NCBI RefSeq assembly: GCF_003265155.1 | Contig: NZ_QKVO01000002.1 | Span: 24,001-88,000 of the forward strand | Origin: Mycoplasma wenyonii | GTDB taxonomy: Bacteria > Bacillota_I > Bacilli_A > Mycoplasmatales > Mycoplasmoidaceae | Direction: 5' to 3' | Length of the DNA: 64,000 nucleotides | Shown: in pieces, positions 45,823 to 59,075 of the stretch | Position numbering within the stretch: position 1 is the stretch's first letter | Layout: every line of letters starts with the position of its first letter | The notes under the pieces: model-generated | Database searches by the model: none | Told to the model about the DNA's origin: nothing | Seen by the model: the letters and a program-made list of their open reading frames with translations, nothing else | Made by a program: the position numbers and the translations under genes

Positions 45823-46386
45823 ATGCCTTCTGCATTAGGTTGATTTACCGGTATCTTTAGCTCAGGTGTTCTTGTTTCTTGCCCTATTACTTTTGCACAT
45901 GTAAATGGTAAAAGAAATTTGTCGAGAGTGTCCCCCCCCAGTACACCTGTAGTTAAAGTAGTAGAACCAAAAGTAGAAAAGGAAAGTAAGCCCGCACCTA
46001 CAGTACAGGAAGTAATGCAAGAGATGATAAAGGAAAACAACTACTTAGGTTGTGGTCTTCTATCTGGATTTAGAGACAGAAAAACCATTTGATATGTCTG
46101 TTCTAGCCAAGATGGTTTAAATACACCTACTTTCTATAACTACGACAAGTCTAAGCCAGCAGAATCAAGAAATAGACAAATGGTTTCTATTTCTTCTTCC
46201 CGAAAAGCAGTTACATTCACTAAAGGAGTTACAGAAAGCTTAGCTCTTCCTTTCTGGATGAGTAAATTTCAAGGAAAAGATCTAGAACCAGAAAAGAATT
46301 GCAAATTTATACAACAAGGGACAAGAACAACATCTTACAACTTGAAATGTCATGAACAAACATTGCCTCATGCTGTTGAGTTCTAG
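45823..46386 (+). CDS. Secreted paralogue family B, member 1 (187 residues), on state
   Basis: Near-identical at its 5' end to the next gene (MPSALGWFTGIFSSGVLV, then SCPITFAHVNG). After the signal helix C8 (45932-45939) encodes Ser-Pro-Pro and is in frame. A Pro/Lys/Glu linker precedes the conserved body: GCGLL...TIWYVCS, PTFYNYD, VSISSSRKAVTF, a Cys-x-F..QGT..TSYNLKC end. Four Cys suggest two disulphides outside the cell. Start ATG 45823. Function unknown. Confidence 0.78.
45932..45939 (+). repeat. C8 tract in family B member 1, on state
   Basis: Eight C, in frame between the signal region and the linker of the 45823 gene. Confidence 0.85.
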
Positions 46387-46455
46387 TAACTGAATTATTG
46401 TTAAGGATTTATTTACTTGTCTAAAATTTCGGATAATATAGGTAATACATAGGTA

Positions 46456-47042
46456 ATGCCTTCAGCATTAGGTTGATTTACAGGTATCTTTAGTTCAGGG
46501 GTTCTTGTTACTTGTCCAATCACATTTGCACATGTGAATGGACAGAAAAACTTATCAAAATTAGGTTCAGGAACGCCCCCCCCGTTGTAAAACAGCCAGC
46601 GCCAGAAGAAGTTAAAAAAACAATACAACCTGCTGAATCTCCACAAAAATTAATGGAAGAAATAATAAAGAAAGAACAATACGATGGTTGTTCTCTTCTA
46701 ACCTCTAGAAGAAATACTTGATGATACGTATGCTCTAAGAAAGAAAATTCACACAAACCTACTTTCTATAACTACAACAAATTTAGAAAAGCACCTCACT
46801 CAAAAGTTATGAAAGTAGTTTCTTTCTCTTCAAAAGAAATGACATTTGAAGATAGAAGTACTGAAGACTTAAAATTTTCTCCTTTCTATTGAATGGGTAA
46901 ATTTGGAGGAGGAACCTTAACTCCAGAAACAGAATGTAGTTTCAAGGAAATTGGAACTGGGAATCAAGTTACCTACACTCTAAATTGCAAAAATCATGAT
47001 GTTCAAACAGGAATTCAACTTGAAAAAATTAAGAGTCAATAA
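46456..47042 (+). CDS. Secreted paralogue family B, member 2, out of frame at C8 (phase-off)
   Basis: Tandem duplicate of the 45823 gene. ATG 46456 opens MPSALGWFTGIFSSGVLV..., but C8 (46576-46583) leads to CCG-TTG-TAA, ending at 46590 after 44 codons. The body continues in another phase (PVVKQPAPEEVKKT ... GIQLEKIKSQ) to TAA 47040-47042, and one extra C would join them into a protein of about 195 residues. The sibling with the same tract length is in frame because its flanking bases differ. Body features match the sibling (GCSLL, WWYVCS, PTFYNYN, C-terminal Cys). Confidence 0.75.
46576..46583 (+). repeat. C8 tract in family B member 2, off state
   Basis: Eight C between signal region and body of the 46456 gene, where nine or six would be needed for one open frame. 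Confidence 0.85.
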
Positions 47043-47139
47043 TCCTTTAAATAATCAATATCTTTAGAAGAAAATAAGACTGATAGAAATCTTTTATTAA
47101 ATAATTATTAGTTAAGCAAATTCACTTTAGCTATCTAAC

Positions 47140-48426
47140 TTGAAAGAGGAAACAACCAAGATACTTAAAGGGCCTAAGGGAACTAGAACTTTATTTGAAG
47201 AAGAGCTAAATAGAAGGGAGTTTATTGTCCAACAATTAAGTTCTTGGGCCCGTTCTTTTGGTTTCAGTAAGATTCAGACTCCTACTTTTGAGAGAAGCTC
47301 TTTGTTTGTTGACTCCGTAAATCCAGAAAGTGAAATACTAAAAAAAGAACTATTTTTCTTAAGGGGTGAGAGTTATGCCCTAAAGCCTGAAGAGACTGCT
47401 GCAGTTGCCAGAACAATAGCTACTGAAAAATTACTTTTTAGTGAGTCAACTCCCCTTAAATTCTTTTATGCCTCTCAGTGTTTCAGGCACGAAAGACCTC
47501 AAAGACAACGATTTAGAGAATTCACTCAATTTGGAATAGAGATAGTGAAAGCCAGCTCTCTTCTTTATGAAGTTGAACTTATCTACATGCTTGATTCTTT
47601 TTTCAGAGAGTCACTCAAGCTAAATCTACTGAAATTAAGAGTTAATTACCTCTCAAATAGAAAGACTAGAAGGAAGTGATCTGAAGAGTTAACTAAATAT
47701 TTTCAAGAGAATAATGAAGGCTTAAGTGATAAGTCTCTACAAAGAATTACAGTAAATCCAATAAGAATATTGGATGATGACAAAGACTCTTGACTAGAGA
47801 TAGTTCAAAAGGCTCCTAAGATCCAACAATTCTTAAGCCAAGAAGAACTTGAAAGAGTAACTAAGATCAAGAATCTTCTAGATGAACTAAGAATTAACTA
47901 CATCTGAGATGAAACGCTGGTCAGAGGTCTGGATTATTACACAGGCATAGTGTTTGAGTGGAACTATAGAGGATTAGGGGTTGCTGGAGGGGGGAGATAT
48001 GATGAACTCTTTGACAAATTTAGCTCTCATTCTAGGGAGCTAAAGAACATTCCCTGTGTTGGATTAGCTGTTGGGCTCGAAAGATTAATGCACACTTTAG
48101 AAAAAACTGAATTTCAGTGACCAACTAAACCAAACAGAAAAGTTTATTTCTGTAATTTACTAACTGAAATAGAACCCAAGTTACTCAGAATACTTAAGGA
48201 ATTAAGAGATAGTGGATTTGATGTGGAATCTAATTGAGAACTTAAAGACTTAAAAACTCACTTTAAATTCTCAGAAAGGCTCAATATTAAATGGCTATTG
48301 ATTTATGGTGCGAAGGAACAAGAAAAAAATGAGATTATCTTAAAGGAACAAAATAAAAGCTTTCAAATAAGCTTCTCTTTGGATCAAGTTGGGGAATTAA
48401 TTAGGGAATTGCATCGTTTAATTTAA
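47140..48426 (+). CDS. hisS: Histidyl-tRNA synthetase
   Basis: Class IIa synthetase, 428 residues. Motif 1 surroundings (FSKIQTPTFERSSLF), LKPEETAAVAR, motif 2 (QCFRHERPQRQRFREFTQFGIE), the His-specific segments LVRGLDYYTGIVFEW and GGGRYDEL, and motif 3 (GLAVGLERLMH). A C-terminal anticodon-binding domain follows. Start TTG 47140; ten bases separate it from aspS. About 97 bases before it are AT-rich and must hold the promoter. Confidence 0.95.
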
Positions 48427-48435
48427 CTTGAATAG

Positions 48436-50043
48436 GTGTTTTCTCAAAGGGTTTTAATCTCTCAACTAACTAAAAAACTACACTCACAGAAAGTTGTAAT
48501 TGCTGGCTTTATTGAGAGAATCAAGAAATTTAAGAACTTAACTATATTAGTAGTTAGAGACTGTAGTGGTTCAATCTCAGTGAATTTTTCTTTAGATAAA
48601 CTGGAGCCTAGTTTAGTAACTCGAGAAAGTGTAGTTCTCATTCAAGGTACTCTCAAGTTCTTAGAGGAAAAGAACTTATTAGAGCTGGAAGGAGAAAACT
48701 TAGATCTACTATCTAAAGCTAAACCAATCCCAATTGACCTAAATGAAGAACAAGTCAGTGAGGAAAAATACAGAATGCGTTACAGATACCTTGACTTAAG
48801 GAGAAAGCCTCTACAACAAAATCTGCTTTTTTACTCTAAAGCTAAACTATTAGCCTCTGAATATTTGAGTTCTTTGGGCTTCGCAGAAATCAACACTCCT
48901 ATACTCTCCTTCCCTACTAAAGAGGGGGCAAATACCTTCTCTACCTTGATTGATGATCAAGTCAAAGAAAGCTTTACCTTGGCCCAATCACCTCAGCTTT
49001 ATAAACAGCTGTTAATGATTGCTGGCTTTGAATCTTACTTCCAGTTCTCAAGAAATTTCAGAGCCGAAAAGCTAAGAGAAGATAGACAATATGAATTCAC
49101 TCAATTAGATATTGAGCTATCTTTTTCCTCGCCTCAAAAACTATTTGAGATAATTGAAGACTTATTGTTACTACTTATTGATAAATTATTAGGAGTTAAA
49201 TTGGAGAGACAAGATTTTCCCAGAATGAGTTTTCAAGAAGCTTTTCAAAAATATGGAACAGATAAACCTGACTTACGAAATCCCTTAGTTATTCAATACT
49301 GAGAGTCTCGGGGGCCCGCTCAAGAAGCTTATCATTATATAGTGCTCCGTGGGGTAAAACTTGAACAATCCCAACTCTTATCTCTCTTGGGAAAGAAATA
49401 TAAATGTATATACAGTGACGGAGATAACGAATGAATAGGAGATTTAGATGAATTAATTGATGATTTCATAAAGTCTTTGGAATTTAAATCAAATACTTAT
49501 GTGTTTTATAGAAAAAGTACTGACCAACTAGATAAGAAATCTCTATACACTTTAGGGGCTTTAAGAGATGAGCTCTTTAGATTAGGGCTTGTTCAGCCAA
49601 AAGACAGTAAACCTTATAAATTTGTCTGAATAACTGATTGAAATTATTTTGAAAAGAACAAGGAAGGAGAATTAGCTACTACTCATCATCCCTTTACCTT
49701 ACCACTTAAGACTTCAGAAAACATCTTGGATTGAAAATCTACTGGTTATGACTTAGTTCTAAATGGGGCTGAAATTGCCTCTGGCTCTATGAGAATCACA
49801 GATTCTCAATTACAGAGAGAAATATTTAAGCTACTTGGTTACTCAGATGAATTAATTAATAAAGAGTTTGGTTGATTCCTTCAAGCCCTAGAGTTTGGTG
49901 TCCCCCCTCACTTAGGAATTGCGATGGGCTGAGAGAGACTAGTAAAAGAATTATTGGGATTGCAAAGTATCAGAGAAGTAATTGCCTTCCCTAAGAACTC
50001 TCATGGTAGTTGCTCAATGTCATCTCAAAAGCCTTTTTCTTAA
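48436..50043 (+). CDS. aspS: Aspartyl-tRNA synthetase
   Basis: 535 residues with the bacterial layout: N-terminal OB fold (VVIAGFIERIKKFKNLTILVVRDCSG), RMRYRYLDLRR, motif 2 (FSRNFRAEKLREDRQYEFTQLDIE), the GAD insertion of bacterial AspRS and motif 3 (GIAMGWERLV). The frame crosses many TGA codons. Start GTG 48436. leuS follows in the same frame 33 bases after its stop. Confidence 0.95.
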
Positions 50044-50076
50044 TCTTCTTTAATACTCATTACTAGACCTAAGGAT

Positions 50077-52314
50077 TTGGATTTCTCCTCCTTCTCTCCT
50101 TTAGACAAAAAAAAATTTTTTAAAGAGATAGAGAAAAAATGAATAGAAAAGTGAAAAAAAGAAAAGACCTATTCCTTCAAAGATGATTTATCCAAACCTA
50201 AATACTATATATTGGACATGTTTCCCTACCCTTCTGGGGCGGGATTGCATATTGGACATGTTAAGGGTTATCTTGCCACAGACATTATTGCTAGATACAA
50301 GAAAATGAAGGGATTTTCTGTCCTTCATCCAATTGGTTGAGATGCTTTCGGGCTGCCAGCAGAACAATTTGCAAATCTAAATAAGAAACCTCCACAACAA
50401 TTCACTCAACAGAATATCAACAACTTCAGAAGAGAATTGAACTCCCTCTTCTTTAGCTATGATCCTGATTTAGAAATTAACAGTACAGATCCAGAGTACT
50501 ACAAAATCACTCAGTGAATTTTCATTCAACTATATAAACAAGGCTTAGCAAGTCTTGAAAAAAGAGAAGTTAACTGAGTTGATGAACTACAAACTGTTTT
50601 AGCTAATGAAGAAATTTATCAAGGGCCAGATGGGCAATTTTACTCTGAAAGAGGGGATCACCTAGTTCAGAAAAAGAAATTAACTCAATGGGTCTTAAAG
50701 ATTACTGCCTACGCAGAAGAACTCAATAGAACTCTAGATAGTCTACAATGGCCAGAAAAAATCAAAGCTATTCAGTCTGAGTGAATAGGAGAGCAAGAAG
50801 TTTATCAAATTGAACTAAAGATCAAAGATAAAGTTTTCTATCACTATGAATCTGAACTAGACAAACTAAAAGCTATTTCTGGCTTTTTAATAGACAAAGA
50901 GTCAGAGATCTATAGTCTTCTGGAGTTAAGACAAGAGCCAAAAGAAGAAGAGATCCTCTTCTATTACAACGACACTTACACTATTCAAAAACTTCCATTT
51001 AAATTCACAACTAAGAAACTTTCTAATAATTCCCAACTAGAACCTATTTATGAAGACTTAATTGGAGATAAAAGAATTCCTTCCTTTTTAAACTGAAAGC
51101 TTCTCCCTAAAGTTAAGAAATTCAGACTACAAGATTGAGTTTTCTCTAGACAAAGATATTGAGGGGAACCCATTCCCATCTACTATGACTCATCCAACAA
51201 TTTCTACATAGAAGAGCAACTGCCTCTAAAGCTACCAGAATATAAGCCAATAACTCAAAAATCCTCAGGAAAAACAACCCCTTTAGAGTACTATGATGAC
51301 TGACTCTATGAAAAAGAAGGATTTAGAAGGGATGCAAACACAATGCCCAATTGAGCCGCTTCTTCCTGATACTATCTTGCCTATCTAATTAAGCAAAAAG
51401 AGGGCTATCTCCCCCTAGATAGTCAGGAAGCTAAGAAAAAAATAGAAAGATGAATGCCAGTAGATCTCTATATTGGTGGTCAAGAACACGCAACTATGCA
51501 TCTACTTTATGCTAGATTCTGATACAAAGTTCTTTACTCAGTTTTAGGCTTGAAGACTGATCTTGGGGCTGAACCTTTTTACACTCTTAAGAATCAGGGA
51601 ATGATTCTGGGAGAAAATGGAAAGAAAATGTCTAAATCCAAAAACAACTATGTCTCTATCTCTTCCCTTTTACAAGAATATGGTGGAGATGTCATTAGAC
51701 TTAGTGTTGCATTCCTTGGCCCTCTGGAATTAACTCAATATTGAGATAGCAGACAGCTTCCTGTCTTCCAACAATGAATCGAAAAGCTTTATAAATACTT
51801 CCTAGAATTCAAAGAGGCTTTCCAGTCAAAAGAATCTAAACCAACCAAAGAACTATTTCAATTCCTATCTAAGATTGAATACAACATTCAAGCTTTCAAA
51901 TTCAATGTATTAGTCTCTGAATTAATGGTTTTCTTGAAATATCTTCAAAGAGTCCGAGAAAAAAATTGACTAGAACATTCTTGCTTGCTTCAAATGGTGA
52001 GTTTGGTGGCTCCAGGGATTGCAGAGGAAATTTGAAGAGAGATTTTGGGACAACCCAATTCTCTTTTCAACTCCAATTGACCAACTATCTCTTCAGAATC
52101 TTTCTCTGAAGAAACTCTTAATTACTCCATTCAACTAAATGGAAAACACAAATTAATGGTTAAGTTACCATCTTCCTTGAAATCTGAACAAGAGATCTTT
52201 AACCATTTCAGTTCTCTTCCAGAATACTCTCAAGTCTTAAGGGAAAATAAATTAGAAAAGTATGTGATTGTCCTAGGAAAAGTAATTAACTTGATTACCT
52301 ATAAAGCTTCTTAG
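50077..52314 (+). CDS. leuS: Leucyl-tRNA synthetase with reduced CP1 editing domain
   Basis: Class I synthetase, 745 residues. HIGH is at 58-61 (GLHIGH), KMSKS at about 517-521, and [12 protein letters not shown] and RLQDWVFSRQRYWGEPIP are diagnostic. The CP1 insertion between EWIG (about 236) and RLQDW (about 350) is some 110 residues instead of about 190-200. It lacks the threonine-rich TTRPDT motif and the GTGAVMAVPGHD motif that carries the editing aspartate. Synthesis should work, post-transfer editing should not. Mycoplasma mobile LeuRS is a known extreme of this loss. Start TTG 50077, with AAGGA close by. Confidence 0.93.
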
Positions 52315-52316
52315 AC

Positions 52317-53180
52317 TTGAAATTTAAGAACTATTCCTATCCTGAAGACTTTTATTTTGCCAATAATCAAATATTCCTAACTAAATTGGGAAGACAAAAG
52401 TCTGTTAAATATAGAAGAAAAATTACTGGCTCTAGAATGGCTGCAGTAATAGGTAGAAATAAATATAAGTCTCCTTTTCAGTGTTGATGCGAGATGTTAG
52501 GTTTTGTAGAGATTGAGATTGAACCTTTCTTTGCGGAGGCTGGAGTAGTTATTGAAAAAACCTTACTTAAATACGCTGAAAAAGAACTAAATAAAAACTT
52601 TACCTCCTATAACAGCAAAGAAGTAGGATATGACATCTTTCAAGATACAGAAATATTTGGTGGTATTCCAGATGGAGAAGAGTTCTCTGGTAACTCAGTC
52701 CAATCCATTATTGAAATTAAGACCACTCCTTTGGACAAATATTGCTATACCTTTGAAGACAATGAACTAAAACTGGTCAGAGATAGTTTTGGCAAGCCAA
52801 TAATTAAAGAGTTAAAGGGAAATCTACACAAATGATTCTCTCTGGAGTCCAAAGAATTAAAGATACCTGAAGAGTACCAGTTTCAATTAGCTCTATATCT
52901 TTACCTTAGAAAGATAGAAAAAGGTTATTTCTGTATAGCTTTCTTAAATAAAAACCACTACTTAAAACCTGAAAGTTTTGAACCTAAAGCCAAAGAACAA
53001 TGAGCAAAAGAGGAACCACAGATGATAATAATTGATGAAATGAAAATTAATTTAAATGCTTTTCAAAGAGTCATTGACTATGCAAAGGAATGATACCAAA
53101 AATATATTGTTAGAGGGATTAGTCCCCCACTAACTCCTCAGGATTTAAACTGAATTAGATTTGGTTTTCCTTCTCTTTAA
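52317..53180 (+). CDS. YqaJ/MAGa7180-like putative nuclease
   Basis: 287 residues of the lambda-exonuclease-like PD-(D/E)XK group. Motifs in order: GSRMAAVIGRNKYKSPFQCW (the S..a.i.G.n.y.s....W head), EAGVVIEKTL (E in the G..E motif), GIPDGEEF (D), and SIIEIKTT (E-x-K) followed by YQFQLALYLYL (Q...Y). The resemblance to the mollicute MAGa7180 family is from memory. Start TTG 52317, three bases after leuS; nrnA follows directly. Likely role: exonuclease in recombination or nucleotide scavenging. Confidence 0.8.
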
Positions 53181-53183
53181 CTT

Positions 53184-54305
53184 ATCTCTCAATTAATAGA
53201 AGAAAAGAGTAATAATAAAGCATTAGAGGATTTTGGAGAAATCTTTCTCCAAAAGATTCAACAATACCAAACTATCTCTCTGTTTTTACATTTAAAACCA
53301 GACTTTGATGCTTATGCCTCTGTCTTTACTCTCTATCAGTGGATTAGTCTTAATTTCCCGACAAAAGAAGTTATTGCTTGAATTGATCCTGACTCCCTAA
53401 CTGATAAGGAAGAAAAACTATTTGACTTATTAGAAGAAAAGATAAAAACAGAGCTAACAACAGAAGAATTAAAGACTGGTTTAGGAATAGTCTTAGACAC
53501 TCCTAATGAAGAGAGAATACTGACCCAACAACATGTTTTCTGTCAAGAATTAATCATTATGGACCACCATCCCAAGATCAATTCCTTTGCTCAATTGGAA
53601 TTCATTAATCATCTTTATTCCTCTACTTCTGAGATACTAGTGGAGTTACTTCTTTACTTTGAAACCAACTATGGTTATGCCTTTACTACTCAAATGGCAC
53701 AATATCTTTACTCAGGAATCATCACTGACAGTAATCATTTAAGAGCTCATGTAACCCCTTCAACTTATTACCTACTCTGAAAGCTTTTAGGAAAAGGCAT
53801 CAATAGAAAAGCTATTAATGAACTAATTGTTGAAAACAGCTTTAATCAAAAGCTTTTTGACCAAGAAGTAGTTAGAAATATAAAGGTAACTCCTAATGGT
53901 CTTGCCTTTTCAATAGTTAGTGCCAAACTACTAAGGAAATATGAAATTCGAGAATATGTCTCTGCAATATCTAATCTTGAAAACATTGCAGGAATAGAGA
54001 TCTGAGTTATCTTTATTGAGGATGAGTTCCTAAAAAAATGAAAGTGTTCTATTAGATCTAAGAGACTTCCAATAGACAAAATAGCTACTCAACTGGGGGG
54101 AGGGGGACATAAACTTATTGCCTCAACTCTATTAAATAAAAAGAGAGAGTTTTGGTCTCTCTTGTTTCTATTAGATAGCTATTTAATTAAGTTTGGTTTT
54201 TCTAGTTGTTCTGACTGCGGTAAATTAGGAAAATCAAGAATGCTAACCATATATAAATGGTGAAGGGGAAAGAAGGAAGTTAAACAGCTAGATAATATAA
54301 AATAG
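53184..54305 (+). CDS. nrnA: DHH/DHHA1 phosphoesterase (NrnA/MgpA-like)
   Basis: Degrades short oligonucleotides and may act on pAp or cyclic dinucleotide products. DHH-domain motifs: LHLKPDFDAYAS (usual HxxPDxDAxGS with the first His kept), LDTPN, IMDHHPK, then DHHA1 with QLGGGGHKLIAS. About 373 residues. There is a C-terminal extension with CSDCGK. The frame opens immediately behind the upstream stop in the same phase and has no ATG, GTG or TTG; ATC at 53184 is an estimate, and ATA 53196 is another option. Confidence 0.88.
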
Positions 54306-54314
54306 TGGGTTCTT

Positions 54315-54408
54315 GGAATAGTACTCAAGTGATTTAAGAGGGCAGCTTGGAGAGCTGTTAGATAGAGTCTTTCTCTATGCGGAGGTTTGAATCCTCTCTA
54401 TTCCGCCA
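54315..54408 (+). tRNA. tRNA-Ser (anticodon GGA)
   Basis: Acceptor GGAATAG pairs with CTATTCC, then G and encoded CCA. The anticodon arm GCAGC-TTGGAGA-GCTGT gives GGA at 54349-54351. A long variable arm (AGATAGAG...CTCTAT) marks a class II tRNA, and the T arm has loop TTTGAAT. Follows nrnA by nine bases. Confidence 0.93.
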
Positions 54409-54454
54409 TTGTATTTAGCATTTAAATTTAGTTAGTGGTCCTCCCTATTTATTT

Positions 54455-54530
54455 GGGGGTGTAGTTCAATTGGCAGAACAGCAGTCTTCAAAACTGCGTG
54501 TTGTGGGTTCGAGTCCTGCCACCCCCGCCA
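54455..54530 (+). tRNA. tRNA-Trp (anticodon UCA), reads UGA
   Basis: Acceptor GGGGGTG pairs with CACCCCC, then G and encoded CCA. Anticodon arm GCAGT-CTTCAAA-ACTGC gives TCA (54488-54490). T arm GTGGG-TTCGAGT-CCTGC. It decodes UGA as Trp, in agreement with the in-frame TGA codons throughout. Confidence 0.96.
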
Positions 54531-55598
54531 TAATAACGTAACCTGTCAACTTCTCTCAAAGAAGACCCCTTCATATTACTATTCTTCTTTTTAGTAACTG
54601 GTGCAGGAGTACTTACTCTATCTTTCCTATTCTCTGAATCTATCAAAGGTGTACTTAATAGATTCAATCTATCTGAAAAATTTGTAGGTTCTAGTTTATT
54701 AGCTACAGGGACTTCGTTCCCTGAAGTTATTAATGCTATTACTGCTGGGTTTTATGACAGAGAAAGTAGTCAAAAATACAAATACTCTATTGATTCCTTC
54801 TACAACTTAACAGGAGCTAGTTTAATTCAAATAATCTTCCTTTCTGGATTAGGAATTGTTTTATATCACCTAACTAAGAAAAAGAAATTTGCTCAATCAG
54901 AATACAGAGGATTTATTACCTCTACTTTTCAAAACAAAACTTTCTTGTGATTTCTATTTACTGCTGAGTTAGTTCTTCTCTTAATTGCTGTCTCTTTTCC
55001 TAGTTTTTCTCAAAAAATAGGAATTGGTTCCGTTAGCTTTCTTCCTTTTTTATTCTTGGTTATTTGAGCTTGTTACCTAGTCTTCTCTAGGAAAGATAAA
55101 GAAGACTTTAAGAGTTATTCAAACATATTTGATCAACTTAGTAACTTTAAATTCTTAGGCATATTTGGATTTATTTTTATCTGTTTTTCAGGCTTATCTT
55201 TTCTCAACTTCAATATTGTGACTATGTTTGAAAAAACATTTCGCATTCCAAGAAATATAGGGCTAGGAACAATATTGAGTCTAGTAACTTCTTTTCCTGA
55301 ATTCTCTTCATTCTTCTTTTTGTTTAAGTCGAGGCATTTTGGCTTAGCTAGTGCTGGTATTTTTGGTTCCGCCCTATTTAATCTCTTCTTGCCCTCTTTA
55401 ACCCAATCTATAAAAGTAGGATGATTTTTGTCTGAATTAGTAACTAACTCTAATTTACAGGCTTCTCTAATTGGTTGATTAGGTCTTGCTGTGGCTTTAA
55501 ATGTAATCTTCTTAATTGCTTTTTATAAGAACAAAAAAGGTAATTACATCTTGAACTTCAACTATCCTAGATGAAATGTGTTTTGAAGTTGAGTCCTG

Positions 55599-58364
<2,766 letters not shown>

Positions 58365-58405
58365 GAGAAAAGATTTAATTTTTTAAATTAAATATAAAAA
58401 TTAAA

Positions 58406-58438
58406 ATGCCCCTTATTCTCTTAATGTTTACTAATTAA
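58406..58438 (+). other. Ten-codon leader ORF abutting gmk
   Basis: ATG CCC CTT ... AAT TAA, with its stop directly against the TTG start of gmk in the same frame. It may couple translation to gmk or be chance. The same arrangement occurs at 61551-61586 before the second FecCD permease. Confidence 0.35.
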
Positions 58439-59017
58439 TTGAGGTATAAGAACAAAATTTTTATTGTTTGCGGTCCAAGTGGAGTGGGAAAAAAAACACT
58501 ATTATCGGAACTAGTAAAGATTGAGAAATTTAATTTAGCTGTCAATATCTCTTACACCACTAGAACTCCAAGAGAAGGAGAAGAGAATGGAAAAGACTAT
58601 TACTTTATTTCTAAACCTAGATTTGAAGACTTAATCAAGAGAGAAAGCTTTCTAGAATATGCTCACTTTTTTGGGCAATACTATGGAACTCTCTGAAAAT
58701 CTCTAGAGAAGTTAATAGAGGCAGGAAAAAACATTATCCTAGAGATTGAGACTGATGGTTTCAATCAACTCAGAAAAAAACTAAGTAGTTTTGTATCTAT
58801 CTTTATCTATCCTCCTTCTATGGATAACTTAAAAACTAGATTAGAAGCTAGGGAAACAGAAAAAGAACAGGAAATCAAAGATAGGTTAGAGAAAGGAAAG
58901 CAAGAAATGCAAGAACTTCCCAATTTTCAATATAAAGTTTTAAATGACTCTATAGAAAGAAGTTTGACTGAATTAACTGAGATCTTTAACAAAGAGCTAG
59001 GATTTGCAGAAAAATAG
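58439..59017 (+). CDS. gmk: Guanylate kinase
   Basis: Phosphorylates GMP to GDP. 192 residues with P-loop GPSGVGKKT (usual GKGT or GKST), the GMP-binding block SYTTRTPREGEENGKDYYFI, and FLEYAHFFGQYYGT. The lid segment has R..RETEKEQEIKDRL. Start TTG 58439, directly behind the leader ORF stop. It precedes the HAD gene by 58 bases. Confidence 0.94.
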
Positions 59018-59075
59018 TTAAAACAAGTTAGTTAACTTACCTAACTATAACTAGATCTTGACTTTGAAGATAACT

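Noticed and set aside
46512-46721. Independent gene starting inside the 46456 gene
   Set aside because: Its first codons read the signal region of the duplicate in the wrong phase; it is the downstream half of the phase-off gene.
54095-54107. G-rich stretch in nrnA as a contingency tract
   Set aside because: It encodes the conserved GGGGHK motif of DHHA1 domains, so selection is on the protein.
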